From Halioglobus sp. (GTDB taxonomy: Bacteria > Pseudomonadota > Gammaproteobacteria > Pseudomonadales > Halieaceae), in contig PABK01000035.1 in assembly GCA_002699145.1 (NCBI GenBank), forward strand, positions 248,001 to 312,000: a stretch of 64,000 bases of DNA, read 5' to 3'. The position numbers were made by a program, and so were the translations under genes. Position 1 is the stretch's first letter; each line of letters starts with the position of its first letter. Shown here piece by piece: positions 1 through 8,914 of this stretch. Below the pieces are notes generated by a model that saw only the letters and a program-made list of their open reading frames with translations, was not told the origin of the DNA and did not search any database.

Positions 1-432
1 CGGCAGCAGCGGCCTGGCCAGGCGCGCCAGGGCCATGAACGGCGCCAGCAGGGCGCCGCGCGACAACAGCTGGCGCAGGGCCCAGCGCAGCGACCGTGCG
101 GCGCCTCCACGCGGCGCCTCGCGCTCCACCAGGCCGCGCCCGATATCCAGCAGCTCGCCGTAGCGCATGCCGGAAGGGCAGCTCGTCTCGCAGTTGCGGC
201 AGGTCAGGCAGCGGTCCAGGTGGGTGCGCGTGGTCGCGCCGGCCGTGCCGCTCTCCAGCAGCTGCTTGATGAGGTAGATGCGTCCGCGCGGGCTGTCGCG
301 CTCGTCGCGGGTGTCCAGGTAGGTGGGGCAAGTCTCCAGGCAGAAACCGCAGTGCACGCAGGCGCTGGTGAGGTCGCTGGCCAGTATGCCCTCGGGGGTG
401 CCGGCGAAGCGCTGGTGCAGCTCGACGTACAC
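1..432 (-). CDS. glcF: glycolate oxidase iron-sulfur subunit GlcF (partial, N-terminal 144 codons)
   Basis: This is the electron-transfer subunit of membrane-associated glycolate dehydrogenase, which oxidises glycolate to glyoxylate. The visible part carries two ferredoxin-type 4Fe-4S motifs, CVHCGFCLETCPT near residue 25 and CLTCRNCETSCPSG near residue 80, with the GlcF-typical SPRGRIYLIKQ between them. The start is taken as the GTG three bases after the stop of the upstream glcDE gene, in the same frame, so translation is probably coupled. The gene runs off the left edge of the window, so its C-terminal CCG domains cannot be judged. Identification is secure. Confidence 0.93.
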   Translation of the reverse strand, partial: MYVELHQRFAGTPEGILASDLTSACVHCGFCLETCPTYLDTRDERDSPRGRIYLIKQLLESGTAGATTRTHLDRCLTCRNCETSCPSGMRYGELLDIGRGLVEREAPRGGAARSLRWALRQLLSRGALLAPFMALARLARPLLP

Positions 433-435
433 GGC

Positions 436-2994
436 CTAGTCCTCCAGCCAGCCGTACAGGCGGCCGGGATTGAGCACGCCGCGCGGGTCGAAGGCGCGCT
501 TCAGCGCGCGCTGCAGGCGGCGCACCCCCGCTGCCGGCGCGCTGAGCACCTCGCCGGCGCGGTCGCCGCCGCGCAGCAGGCAGGCGTGGCCGCCGCCGCG
601 ACGGGCGCTGTCGTGCATGGCCGCGGCCTCCCTTTCCCCCGGGAACCAGCGCTGGGCGCCGCCCCAGTCGATAACCGCGGGCGCGTGTTCCAGCGCGGCC
701 GTGGCGCCCACACCGAGGCGCCACAGGGGGCCCTCGCCGCACAGTTGCGGCAGGGTCAGGTCGCGCAGCCGCGCCCAGCGGTCGTCGTTATTCTCCAGAG
801 CCTCTCCGCCCCAGGCGCGCCGCGCCGCCTGCACCGCGCTGTCGGCGCCGGACAGGCGCAGCAGCAGGCGCCCGTCGAACCAGCAGGCGCCGTCCAGTGG
901 GGCGGGTTCGCAGGCGCGGCGCTGCATCGTCGCCAGCGCCTGCGCCGCGTCCATTTCGTAGGCCAGCGTCAGGCGTTGCTGCGCCAGCGGCATCACCTTC
1001 AGGCTGAGGTCGGTGATCACGCCCAGGGTACCCATTGCCCCGGCCTGCAGCCTGGACACGTCGTAGCCGGCGACGTTTTTCATTACCCGGCCGCCAAAGC
1101 GCAGGACCTCGCCACGGCCATTGATCAGACCCAGGCCGAGCACGGCGTCGCGCAGGGAACCGCTCCAGGGCCGCGCCGGGCCGGACAGGTTGCAGGCGAG
1201 GCTGCCGCCGATGGTGGCGCGCCCGGCGCTGCGCGGCGGGTCGCAGGCCAGCCCCTGGCCCTCCGCGGCGAGCACGTCGATCACCTCCTGCACCGGGGTG
1301 GCGGCGCGTACCGTGATGACCATCTCGCCCGGCGCGTAGTCGATCACGCCGCGGTGGGCCGAGACATCCAGTGGCGCCGCGTCGCAGCGCCGTCCCAGCA
1401 GGTCGCGCTTGCTGTCGCCGGCGCGGATGTACAGGCAGCGGCCCTCGTCGTGGGCAGCGGCCACGCGGGCCGCGAGCTCCGCGACGGCGTCCTCCACGGC
1501 GCGTGGCGGCGGCGCGACAGGCGCAGCGCCGGGCTGTTCGTGGCGGTGCCGCGCGGGCAGGGCGCGGTACTCCTGGCAGCGTTTGAGAATCGGGATGCCC
1601 TTGCCCGGGTTGAGGTTCAGGCGCGGATCGAAGGCCGCCTTGATCTCCTCGAACTGGCGCAGTTCGCGCTCGCCGAACTGGCCGGGCATGCTGCGCAGTT
1701 TCTCCACGCCCACGCCGTGTTCGCCGGTGATGCAGCCGCCCACGCGCACCGACAGTTCCAGGATGCGCGCGCCGAAGGCCTCGGCGCGCTGCACCTGCTG
1801 CGGGTCGCCGGCGTCGAACAGGATCAGCGGGTGCAGGTTGCCGTCGCCGGCGTGAAAGACGTTGGCCACGCGCAGCCCGAACTCCGCGGACAGGCGCGCG
1901 ATGTCCTCCAGCACGTCGGCCACGCGCCCGCGCGGGATGGTGCCGTCCATGCAGTAGTAGTCCGGCGCCAGCCGGCCCACCGCCGGGAACGCCGACTTGC
2001 GCCCGCGCCACAGCAACTGACGCTCCTGCTCGTCGCCGGACACGCGCAGGCTGGACGCGCCCTGTTCGCGCAGCAGCGCGGCCAGTTGCGCACCGTGTTG
2101 CTCTACCTCCTGCGCCGTGCCGTCGACCTCGCACAGCAGGATGGCCGCGGCGTCCCTGGGGTAGCCGGCCGCGCAGTAATCCTCCGCCGCCTGGATGGCC
2201 AGGCTGTCCATCATCTCCAGCCCCGCCGGCACGATGCCGGCGGCGATGATCGCGCCCACGGCCTCGCCGGCGGCGCGCACACTGTCGAAACCGGCCAGCA
2301 GCACCTGCGCGCAGGGCGGGCTGGGCAGCAGCCGCACGCTGACCTCGGTGACCACGCCGAGCAGCCCCTCGGAGCCGGTGACCAGCGCCATCAGGTCGCA
2401 GCCCGGGCTGTCCAGGGCGGCGCCGCCCAGGCGCACTTCCTCGCCCTCGACGGTGAGCAGCGTTACCCCCAGCACGTTGTGCACCGTGAGCCCGTACTTC
2501 AAACAGTGCACGCCGCCGGAGTTGGACGCGACGTTGCCGCCGATGCTGCAGGCCACCTGGGAGGAGGGGTCCGGGGCGTAGTACAGGCCGTGGGGTGCGG
2601 CCGCCGCGCTGATCGCGAGATTGCTCACACCCGGCTGCACGCGGGCGCTGCGCGCCAGCGGGTCGACTTCCAGCACGCGGTCCAGCCCGGCCAGGTTCAG
2701 CAGTACGCCCTCCGGGTGCGGCATGGAGCCCGCGCAGAGGCCGGTGCCCGCGCCGCGCGCCACCACCGGCAGGTCCAGTTCGTGGCACACCCGCAGTACG
2801 CTGCGCACCTGCGCCGCGTCGCGCGGCAGCGCCACCGCCAGCGGCAGGTCGCGGTAGATGGTCAGCGCGTCGCACTCGTAGGGGCGCAGCCCCTCCGCCT
2901 CGTGGATGACACGCTCCGCGCCCAGTTCGCGGCGCAGCCGCGCCACCACGGCGGCCGCCGCGCCCGGCTCGGGCCGTTGCGCCGTGTCGTTCAC
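436..2994 (-). CDS. glcDE: glycolate oxidase, GlcD-GlcE fusion (FAD-binding)
   Basis: One uninterrupted reading frame of 852 codons covers what are normally two proteins. Residues about 1-490 match GlcD: FAD-binding PCMH domain with GAGTGLCAGS and GGNVASNSGG, then the FAD-oxidase C-terminal domain with HAGDGNLHP and GEHGVG. Residues about 510-852 match GlcE: PPRSAGRATIGG, VMKNVAGYDVSRL and a C-terminal DPRGVLNPGRLYG. The lengths add up to an ordinary GlcD plus an ordinary GlcE, joined by a short Pro/Ala-rich linker where the glcD stop should be. The GTG start overlaps the yjbQ stop (GTGA). It oxidises glycolate and passes electrons to GlcF. The fusion could be real or a sequence error removing the stop. 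Confidence 0.9.
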   Translation of the reverse strand: MNDTAQRPEPGAAAAVVARLRRELGAERVIHEAEGLRPYECDALTIYRDLPLAVALPRDAAQVRSVLRVCHELDLPVVARGAGTGLCAGSMPHPEGVLLNLAGLDRVLEVDPLARSARVQPGVSNLAISAAAAPHGLYYAPDPSSQVACSIGGNVASNSGGVHCLKYGLTVHNVLGVTLLTVEGEEVRLGGAALDSPGCDLMALVTGSEGLLGVVTEVSVRLLPSPPCAQVLLAGFDSVRAAGEAVGAIIAAGIVPAGLEMMDSLAIQAAEDYCAAGYPRDAAAILLCEVDGTAQEVEQHGAQLAALLREQGASSLRVSGDEQERQLLWRGRKSAFPAVGRLAPDYYCMDGTIPRGRVADVLEDIARLSAEFGLRVANVFHAGDGNLHPLILFDAGDPQQVQRAEAFGARILELSVRVGGCITGEHGVGVEKLRSMPGQFGERELRQFEEIKAAFDPRLNLNPGKGIPILKRCQEYRALPARHRHEQPGAAPVAPPPRAVEDAVAELAARVAAAHDEGRCLYIRAGDSKRDLLGRRCDAAPLDVSAHRGVIDYAPGEMVITVRAATPVQEVIDVLAAEGQGLACDPPRSAGRATIGGSLACNLSGPARPWSGSLRDAVLGLGLINGRGEVLRFGGRVMKNVAGYDVSRLQAGAMGTLGVITDLSLKVMPLAQQRLTLAYEMDAAQALATMQRRACEPAPLDGACWFDGRLLLRLSGADSAVQAARRAWGGEALENNDDRWARLRDLTLPQLCGEGPLWRLGVGATAALEHAPAVIDWGGAQRWFPGEREAAAMHDSARRGGGHACLLRGGDRAGEVLSAPAAGVRRLQRALKRAFDPRGVLNPGRLYGWLED

Positions 2995-3392
2995 AGGTGG
3001 ACCACGACCTGGCGCCGGCCCGGGTGGCGCCGGTGTTCCCACAGGTAGATGCCCTGCCAGGTGCCCAGCAACAGGGCGCCGTCGCGGAAGGGGATGCTCA
3101 GTTGCGTCGCCGTCAGGGCCGATTTGATGTGCGAGGGCATGTCGTCGGGACCCTCCAGGGTGTGCGTGTACAGCGGGTCGTTCTCCGGCACCAGCCGGTT
3201 GAGCCATGCTTCCAGGTCGACGCGCGCGCTGTCATCGTAGTTCTCCTGGATCAGCAGACTGGCCGAGGTGTGGCGGATGAACAGGGTGCACAGGCCCTCG
3301 TCGCGCCCTGCGCCGGCCACCACCGGGGCGACGCGGTCGGTTATGGGATACAGGCCCTGTCCGCGCACGGCGATGGACAGTTCTTCGATCAC
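2991..3392 (-). CDS. yjbQ: YjbQ / UPF0047 family protein
   Basis: A 133-residue protein of the YjbQ (UPF0047) family, small trimeric enzymes reported to have weak thiamine-phosphate synthase activity but of unsettled physiological role. The family signatures HTSASLLIQEN (about residues 41-51) and LGTWQGIYLWEHR (about 111-123) are both present, and the length is normal. The start is a GTG with GGAG six bases upstream. It overlaps the next gene, glcDE, by four bases, so it is probably the first gene of the glycolate oxidase operon. The functional link to glycolate is not obvious. Confidence 0.88.
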   Translation of the reverse strand: MIEELSIAVRGQGLYPITDRVAPVVAGAGRDEGLCTLFIRHTSASLLIQENYDDSARVDLEAWLNRLVPENDPLYTHTLEGPDDMPSHIKSALTATQLSIPFRDGALLLGTWQGIYLWEHRRHPGRRQVVVHL

Positions 3393-3544
3393 GTTTGCTC
3401 CGGCTGGTGATGTCGCGGGGGTGATGTGGTTGATATTCTATCCCAGCCGCCCCTAAAACCCACGCGCGGCGCGAAACCGGCTGCAGTCGCCCCGGGAAGT
3501 GTGGCATAACACCAGCCCACTCAAGCGAACCGACGGGGATAGTA

Positions 3545-4420
3545 ATGAAAGATTTTGCAGGCAAGGTGGCGGTAGTGACGGGCGGAGCCAGCGGTATCGG
3601 GCGCTCGCTGGTCAAGGAATTGCTGGCGGCTGGCGCGAAGGTGGTGATCGCCGACGTCGAGCAGGGCGCCCTGGACAAGGTGGTCGCGGAATTCGACGGC
3701 GCGGGGCAGGTCAGCGGCGTGGTCACGGACGTGTCCGACCCCGCTTCGGTGCATGCGCTGGCCGACGCGGTGTACGACGCCCACGGCGTCTGTCACCTGC
3801 TGTTCAACAACGCCGGCGTCGCCGCGCCTTCGGCCAACGTGTGGGAGACCACGGTCAATGACTGGAAGTGGGTGCACGGCGTCAACGTGCACGGCGTCAT
3901 CCACGGCATCCAGGCCTTCGTGCCGCGCATGATCGCCGGCGGCGAGGAAGGGCACGTGATCAATACCTCCTCCGGCGACGGCGGTATCTCGCCGCTGCCG
4001 TACCAGTCCGTCTACGCCTCCAGCAAGGCCGCGGTGTCCACCATCAGCGAGTGCCTGGCGGCGCAGCTGCAGAGCGAGGGCACCCAACTGGGCGCCTCGG
4101 TGTTCTACCCCTCCGGCGGCCTGCTGGATACCGGCATCTGGACCACCGATCGCAACCGTCCCCAGGACCTGGCGCGGGAAAAACCCTACGACCCGGTGCC
4201 CACCGTGGAGGACTTCAAGGTCGCCGCCGAGGCCGCCGGCATGCAGCTCGAATTCCAGGACCTGGACGAACTGGCGCGCTTCTGCCTGCAGGGCATTCTC
4301 GACAAGCGCTTTGTCATCATGATCCGAGTGGAAGAGGCCGAGGCGACCCTGCAGGAGCGCGCCGCGCGCATCGGCCGCGCCGAACTGCCCATCGACCAGG
4401 CGGAAATCCCGCAGCTTTAA
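3545..4420 (+). CDS. SDR family NAD(P)-dependent oxidoreductase
   Basis: A 291-residue classical short-chain dehydrogenase. The cofactor motif TGGASGIG is at residues 12-19, NNAG near 88, the catalytic serine in NTSSGDGG near 140, and the catalytic pair in YASSK near 157-161. The C-terminal 60 residues extend beyond the minimal SDR fold, as in several lipid or sterol dehydrogenases of hydrocarbon-degrading marine bacteria. It stands alone in the plus direction, divergent from the yjbQ operon. The substrate cannot be read from the sequence; a secondary alcohol or ketone is likely. Confidence 0.88.
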   Translation: MKDFAGKVAVVTGGASGIGRSLVKELLAAGAKVVIADVEQGALDKVVAEFDGAGQVSGVVTDVSDPASVHALADAVYDAHGVCHLLFNNAGVAAPSANVWETTVNDWKWVHGVNVHGVIHGIQAFVPRMIAGGEEGHVINTSSGDGGISPLPYQSVYASSKAAVSTISECLAAQLQSEGTQLGASVFYPSGGLLDTGIWTTDRNRPQDLAREKPYDPVPTVEDFKVAAEAAGMQLEFQDLDELARFCLQGILDKRFVIMIRVEEAEATLQERAARIGRAELPIDQAEIPQL

Positions 4421-4504
4421 GGTTGTCGGCGCGGCAGGGCTGCCATATCCCGGCGCCTGCGGCACAATGCGCGGCGCCGATCCGGCGCTTACGGGAGAGA
4501 CGCG

Positions 4505-4966
4505 ATGAGTGACAGTGTCACGGTGTGGGTCGATGCAGACGCCTGCCCGCGGGCGATACGCGATATCCTCTGCCGCGCGGCGATACGCGTGGAGGTGCCG
4601 CTGGTGTTTGTCGCCAACCACGCGCTGTCCCTGCCGCCATCCCCGCACGTGCGCATGCTGCAGGTGCCCGCCGGCTTCGACGTGGCGGACAACCATATCG
4701 CGCAGCAGGTCGGCGCGAACGACCTGGTGGTCACCTCGGACATCCCGCTGGCAGCGGAGGTGATCGACAAGGGGGCGAAGGTCATCACCGCGCGCGGCGA
4801 GGCCTATACCCCGGAAAATATTCGCCAGCGCCTGAACATGCGCGATTTCATGGACACCATGCGCTCAAGCAGTATCGATCCGGGCGGCGGCCCGCCCGCG
4901 CTGGGGCCGCGCGACAAGCAGGCCTTCGCCAACGCCCTGGACCGCTACCTGGCGCGCTACGCCTGA
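4505..4966 (+). CDS. yaiI: YaiI/YqxD family protein (UPF0178)
   Basis: A 153-residue conserved protein of the YaiI/YqxD family, a NYN/PIN-related fold of unknown function. Family hallmarks seen are VDADACP at residues 8-14, ANH near 38, TSDIPLA near 78 and a C-terminal [11 protein letters not shown] segment. The ATG is preceded by GGGAGAG at good spacing. It is followed immediately by a convergent P450 gene with only four bases between the stops, so no room exists for a separate terminator. Confidence 0.9.
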   Translation: MSDSVTVWVDADACPRAIRDILCRAAIRVEVPLVFVANHALSLPPSPHVRMLQVPAGFDVADNHIAQQVGANDLVVTSDIPLAAEVIDKGAKVITARGEAYTPENIRQRLNMRDFMDTMRSSSIDPGGGPPALGPRDKQAFANALDRYLARYA

Positions 4967-4970
4967 CGCA

Positions 4971-6251
4971 CTAGCGCGGGTGCAGGCGCACCGGCAGGCT
5001 GGTATAGCCGTGTACGAATGACGACACGGTGCGCTGCGGCTCATCCACCACCTCGATACGCTCGTAACGCCGCAGGATTTCCTCCCACAGGGTGCGCAGT
5101 TGCAATTCCGCGAGGCGATTGCCCATGCAGCGGTGGATGCCGAAACCGAAGGACAGGTGCTTGCGGACGTCGGGCCGCCGGATGCGGAAGGCGTCGGGCT
5201 CGGCGGTGAAGCGCTCGTCGCGGTTGCCCGAGACGTACCACATGATCACCTTGTCCCCGGCGCGGATGCGCTGGCCGCCCAGTTCCGCGTCGCGGGTGGC
5301 CATGCGCCGCATGTGCGCCAGCGGCGTCTGCCAGCGGATGGTCTCGGAGACCATGGCGTCGATGAGCGTCGGGTCGGCGCGCAGTTGCGCCATTTCACGC
5401 GGGTTGTCGTGCAGGCACAAGACACTGGCGCTCATGGTGCTGCGCGTGGTGTCGTTGCCGCCGACGATCAGCAGGATCAGGTTGCCCAGGTACTCCATGG
5501 GCGGCATGTCGCGGGTCGCCGCGCCGTGGGCGAGCATGGAGACGAGATCGTTGGCGGGCGGCTGCTGCACCCGTTCGTTCCACAGCCCGGTGAAGAATTC
5601 CAGGCATTCCAGCATGGCCGCCTGGCGCTCCTCCTCGCTGTCGATCAGGCCCATGCCGGGAATGGCCGTGGCGATGTCCGACCAGCGCGTGAGCCGGCGC
5701 CGCTCCTCGAAGGGGAAATCGAACAGGGTCGCGAGCATGCGCGTGGTCAGTTCGATCGACACGCGCTCCACCCAGTCGAAGGTCTCGTCCAGCGGCAACC
5801 CGTCGAGCACATCGATGGTGCGCTCGCGGATGATGGGCGCGAAGCGGCGCAGGTTTTCCGCGCCGGTGACCGGGCTGACCACCGCGCGCTGCTCGTCGTG
5901 CTTGGGCCGGTCCATGGCGATGAACATGGGCAGGGGAAAGGTGTCCTGGGTGTCGCGGATGGTGATCGCCGGCTCCGAGGAGTAAATCTCGTGGGAGGTG
6001 TCCACGGTCATGATGTCCGCGTAACGCGTCACCGACCAGTAGGGGCCGAAGAAGCTGTCCGCGCAGTAATGCACCGGGGCCTCGTCGCGCAGGCGGCGGA
6101 ACCAGCGGTGGTGCGCGTCGTGGGCGAAGAGAAAGGGGTTGGCGACGTCGATGCTCTCCAGGGGCAGGGCGTACGGGTCCTGGAACACCTGCTCCTCGGC
6201 GTAGGCGAGGGTCGAGCGCAGTTCGCTGGCGGTGGGATTTTCGCCGGTCAT
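4971..6251 (-). CDS. cytochrome P450
   Basis: A 426-residue soluble bacterial P450. The I-helix oxygen-activation segment GGNDTTRS, the K-helix ExxR within SETIRWQTP, and the heme-ligand loop FGFGIHRCMG with Cys375 are all intact. The sequence resembles proteobacterial P450s of the CYP124/CYP125/CYP142-related group that hydroxylate terpenoid or sterol side chains; this is a family-level impression. It needs a ferredoxin and reductase, neither of which is encoded nearby. It is divergent from a crotonase gene with about 120 bases between the starts, suggesting joint use in oxidation of a branched or cyclic lipid. Confidence 0.92.
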   Translation of the reverse strand: MTGENPTASELRSTLAYAEEQVFQDPYALPLESIDVANPFLFAHDAHHRWFRRLRDEAPVHYCADSFFGPYWSVTRYADIMTVDTSHEIYSSEPAITIRDTQDTFPLPMFIAMDRPKHDEQRAVVSPVTGAENLRRFAPIIRERTIDVLDGLPLDETFDWVERVSIELTTRMLATLFDFPFEERRRLTRWSDIATAIPGMGLIDSEEERQAAMLECLEFFTGLWNERVQQPPANDLVSMLAHGAATRDMPPMEYLGNLILLIVGGNDTTRSTMSASVLCLHDNPREMAQLRADPTLIDAMVSETIRWQTPLAHMRRMATRDAELGGQRIRAGDKVIMWYVSGNRDERFTAEPDAFRIRRPDVRKHLSFGFGIHRCMGNRLAELQLRTLWEEILRRYERIEVVDEPQRTVSSFVHGYTSLPVRLHPR

Positions 6252-6370
6252 TGCGCCAGTCTAGGCCAGGTCGCCGCGAAACACCAAGTCGCCGTGGCGC
6301 GCGCCGGCGGTGTCCGCCCGCGCAGTTGCGCTATCATGCGGGGCTTTCCCCGGCGCGCGAGGCAGCGATC

Positions 6371-7258
6371 ATGACATTCCAGGACATCTGTTACGACACC
6401 AGCGGACGTGTGGCCACCATTACCCTGAACAGGCCCGCGCGCCTCAACGCGATTTCCCTGGCGATGCCGGGTGAGATAGCCGCGGCGGTGGACCTGGCCA
6501 ACCGCGACGACGCGGTGCACGTCATCGTGCTGACCGGGCAGGGCAGGGCGTTCTGCAGCGGCTACGACCTCGTCGACTTCGCCGAAAGCGGCGGCGAGCA
6601 GCCCGGCTCGCAACTCGGCGCCGAGGGCAGCGGCCCCTGGGATCCGATGGCCGATTACTACGGCATGAAGCAGAACACCGAGCATTTCATGTCCCTGTGG
6701 CGCAGTTACAAGCCGACCATCGCGCGCATCCACGGCCCCGCCGTGGCCGGTGGCAGCGATATCGCCCTGTGCTGCGACCTGGCGGTGATGGCGCAAGACG
6801 CGGTGATCGGTTACCCGCCGGCGCGCGTCTGGGGCTGCCCGACCACGGCCATGTGGGTCTACCGGCTGGGCGCCGAGCGCGCCAAGCGTATGTTGCTCAC
6901 CGGCGACCTGGTCAGCGGGCGCGAGGCCGCCGATATGGGCCTGGTGCTGGAGTCGGTGCCGGCGGAGCAGCTCGATGAGCGGGTTGATGCGCTGGCCGCG
7001 CGCATGGCCGGCGTGCCCAAGAACCAGCTCATGATGCAGAAACTGATGATCAACCAGGCCTTCCACAACATGGGACTGGAAAACACGCAGATGTTCGCCA
7101 CCCTGTTCGACGGCATCACGCGACACAGCCCCGAGGGCGTCTGGTTCAAGCAGCGCGCCGAGGCCGTCGGCTTCAAGCAGGCGGTGGCCGAGCGCGATTC
7201 CGGTGAACCCATCGCCGCCGACGCCAGCCGTCCCCTGTCACCCTACACCGACTCCTGA
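6371..7258 (+). CDS. enoyl-CoA hydratase/isomerase (crotonase) family protein
   Basis: A 295-residue crotonase-superfamily enzyme acting on an acyl-CoA, most likely hydration or isomerisation of a double bond in a beta-oxidation-like pathway. The N-terminal ITLNRPARLNAI, the oxyanion-hole region FCSGYDL and HGPAVAGGSDIALCCDLAV, and the helical C terminus are present. The second catalytic position carries PPARVWGCP rather than the usual glutamate-containing PEV segment, so simple hydratase activity is uncertain. The ATG at 6371 fits the family start better than upstream codons. It is divergent from the P450 at 4971-6251. Confidence 0.87.
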   Translation: MTFQDICYDTSGRVATITLNRPARLNAISLAMPGEIAAAVDLANRDDAVHVIVLTGQGRAFCSGYDLVDFAESGGEQPGSQLGAEGSGPWDPMADYYGMKQNTEHFMSLWRSYKPTIARIHGPAVAGGSDIALCCDLAVMAQDAVIGYPPARVWGCPTTAMWVYRLGAERAKRMLLTGDLVSGREAADMGLVLESVPAEQLDERVDALAARMAGVPKNQLMMQKLMINQAFHNMGLENTQMFATLFDGITRHSPEGVWFKQRAEAVGFKQAVAERDSGEPIAADASRPLSPYTDS

Positions 7259-7377
7259 ATGACCGTGCCGCGTGGCGGTGGATGCAATCGCGCCGCGAAT
7301 CGCCGACAATCGGCTGGCGCAGTTGGCACGGGGCGGGGCACGGCGCGACAATAACGAGACAGCCCGGGAGCCAGGGG

Positions 7378-8817
7378 ATGGAGATTCGCAGCAAGGTGAT
7401 GTCCGCATTGCGCTGGAGTGCGGCGGCGCGGCTGTTCGGGCAACTGTTTTCCTGGGTGATCACCATTGCCGTCATCCGCCTGCTGTCCCCCGAGGACTAC
7501 GGGCTGATGGCCATGGGCACCGTGCTGGTGGCCTTCCTGTTCGGCCTCAACACGCTGGGCCTGGACGCGGTGCTGGTGCAGCAAAAAGCACTGGGCGAGC
7601 ACACCCGCCGCCAGGTGTTCGGCGTCGTCATCCTGGCCAATGTCGGGTTCTTCCTGTTGCTGTACTGCGGCGCCGGCCACGCCGCGCGCTTCTACGGCCA
7701 CCCGGAACTGGCGCCAGTGCTGCAGGTGCTGTCGCTGCAGTTCCCGCTGCTCATTTTCGAGACGCTGCCGCTGTCACAACTCGAGCGCGATATCGACTTT
7801 GCCCGTCGCTCCGTGGTGGACTTCGTCACCCTGGTCGTCGGCAGCCTGACCACCTTGCTGCTGGCGCTGCTCGACTACGGGGTGTGGGCGCTGGTGTGGG
7901 GTATGGTGGCCAATACCGCGTCGCGGGTGCTGGGCCTGAACCTGATCAGTCGCGCGCTGGTCTGGCCCAGCTTCTCCTTCCGCGGCATGGGGCGCCACCT
8001 GCGCTTCGGCAGTTTCGTCTCCACGGATCGCGGGCTGTGGTTCGTGTTCAGCGAATCGGACAAGTTCATCGGCGGCAAGCTGCTCGGTGGCCAGGCCCTG
8101 GGCTACTACGCCGTGGCCAGCCAGCTGGCCTCGCTGCCCATCCAGAAGGTGTCCGGCATCCTCAATGCCATCGCCTTCCCGGCCTTTTCCCAGGCCCATG
8201 CGCAGACCGGCCACGACAAGGTGCGTGACTACCTGCTGACCGCGACGCGCCTGCTGGCCATCGCCGCGTTCCCGGTGTTCCTGGGCATCGCGGCGACCGC
8301 GGAGTCGATTATCGCGGTGCTGCTCGGGGACAAGTGGCTGCCCGCCGCGCCGCTGCTGCAGGTGCTCGCCCTGGTGATGCCCTTCCGCCTGCTCGGCAAT
8401 GTGTTCCCGCCCCTGCTGTGGGGCGTCGGTAGCCCAGCCATCAGCGCCAGTAACTACCTGCTGGCGGCGCTGCTGATGCCGCTGGCCTTCGTCATCGGCG
8501 CCGGTTGGGGTGTTCTCGGACTCGCCTGCGCCTGGCTGGCGATGTACCCGCTGGTGTTCCTGGTCACCGCCCGGCGCGCCTGCCGCCGGGTGGGCGTCGA
8601 CGCCGTGGGTTTCGCGCGCCAGTTGTGGCGACCCCTGCTCGCGGCGGGGGTGATGTACGCCGCGGTGCGCCTGTCTACTCCCTGGCTGCCCGGGAACAGC
8701 GCGGACTGGGGTCACCTTGGCCTGCAGGTCGTGCTCGGCGTCGCCAGCTACGGCGCAGTCATGCTGCTGCTGGACCGCGCTTCCCTGGCCGAAACCCTGC
8801 GCCTGCTGCGCGCCTGA
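7378..8817 (+). CDS. lipopolysaccharide/exopolysaccharide flippase, MOP superfamily (WzxC-like)
   Basis: A 479-residue polytopic inner-membrane protein with about 12-14 hydrophobic segments and the N-terminal pattern of WzxC-type polysaccharide transporters (RLFGQLFSWVITIAVIRLL, then LSPEDYGLMA). Members move lipid-linked oligosaccharides across the inner membrane. No glycosyltransferases or other capsule genes are adjacent, so it is an orphan copy here. The start is set at the ATG of MEIRSKV because an in-frame upstream extension has no membrane or family character. Confidence 0.85.
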   Translation: MEIRSKVMSALRWSAAARLFGQLFSWVITIAVIRLLSPEDYGLMAMGTVLVAFLFGLNTLGLDAVLVQQKALGEHTRRQVFGVVILANVGFFLLLYCGAGHAARFYGHPELAPVLQVLSLQFPLLIFETLPLSQLERDIDFARRSVVDFVTLVVGSLTTLLLALLDYGVWALVWGMVANTASRVLGLNLISRALVWPSFSFRGMGRHLRFGSFVSTDRGLWFVFSESDKFIGGKLLGGQALGYYAVASQLASLPIQKVSGILNAIAFPAFSQAHAQTGHDKVRDYLLTATRLLAIAAFPVFLGIAATAESIIAVLLGDKWLPAAPLLQVLALVMPFRLLGNVFPPLLWGVGSPAISASNYLLAALLMPLAFVIGAGWGVLGLACAWLAMYPLVFLVTARRACRRVGVDAVGFARQLWRPLLAAGVMYAAVRLSTPWLPGNSADWGHLGLQVVLGVASYGAVMLLLDRASLAETLRLLRA

Positions 8818-8853
8818 GCCGCGTGACCTGGAAAGACAGGGGAAAAAACGGGT

Positions 8854-8882
8854 TTGCACACTAATAGCTATTAGTCTATAGT
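8854..8882 (+). promoter_or_regulatory. sigma70-type promoter of the P450 gene with operator in the spacer
   Basis: TTGCAC (8854-8859) and TATAGT (8877-8882) are separated by exactly 17 bases. The spacer is almost entirely the palindrome ACTAATAGCTATTAGT. The P450 start codon follows 32 bases downstream of the -10 element. Occupation of the palindrome by a dimeric repressor would block RNA polymerase directly. Confidence 0.72.
8860..8875. promoter_or_regulatory. 16-bp perfect palindrome, candidate MarR-family operator
   Basis: ACTAATAGCTATTAGT is a perfect inverted repeat of two 8-base arms. It shares the 9-mer CTATTAGTC with the palindrome at 12419-12433 in front of the tandem-MarR gene. 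MarR proteins usually bind AT-rich palindromes of about this length between or over promoter elements. Assignment to that regulator is inference. Confidence 0.68.
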
Positions 8883-8914
8883 CGTCCGGTAAACCCTGAT
8901 ATGAGGCGATAACA

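Noticed and set aside
220-3048. A 942-codon plus-strand open frame across the glycolate oxidase genes
   Set aside because: It is the antisense shadow of glcDE, Gln/Ala/Arg/Val-rich with no domain, a usual effect of high GC.
5100-6374. A 424-codon open frame opposite the first P450
   Set aside because: Antisense to a gene with complete P450 motifs; its own translation has no recognisable feature.
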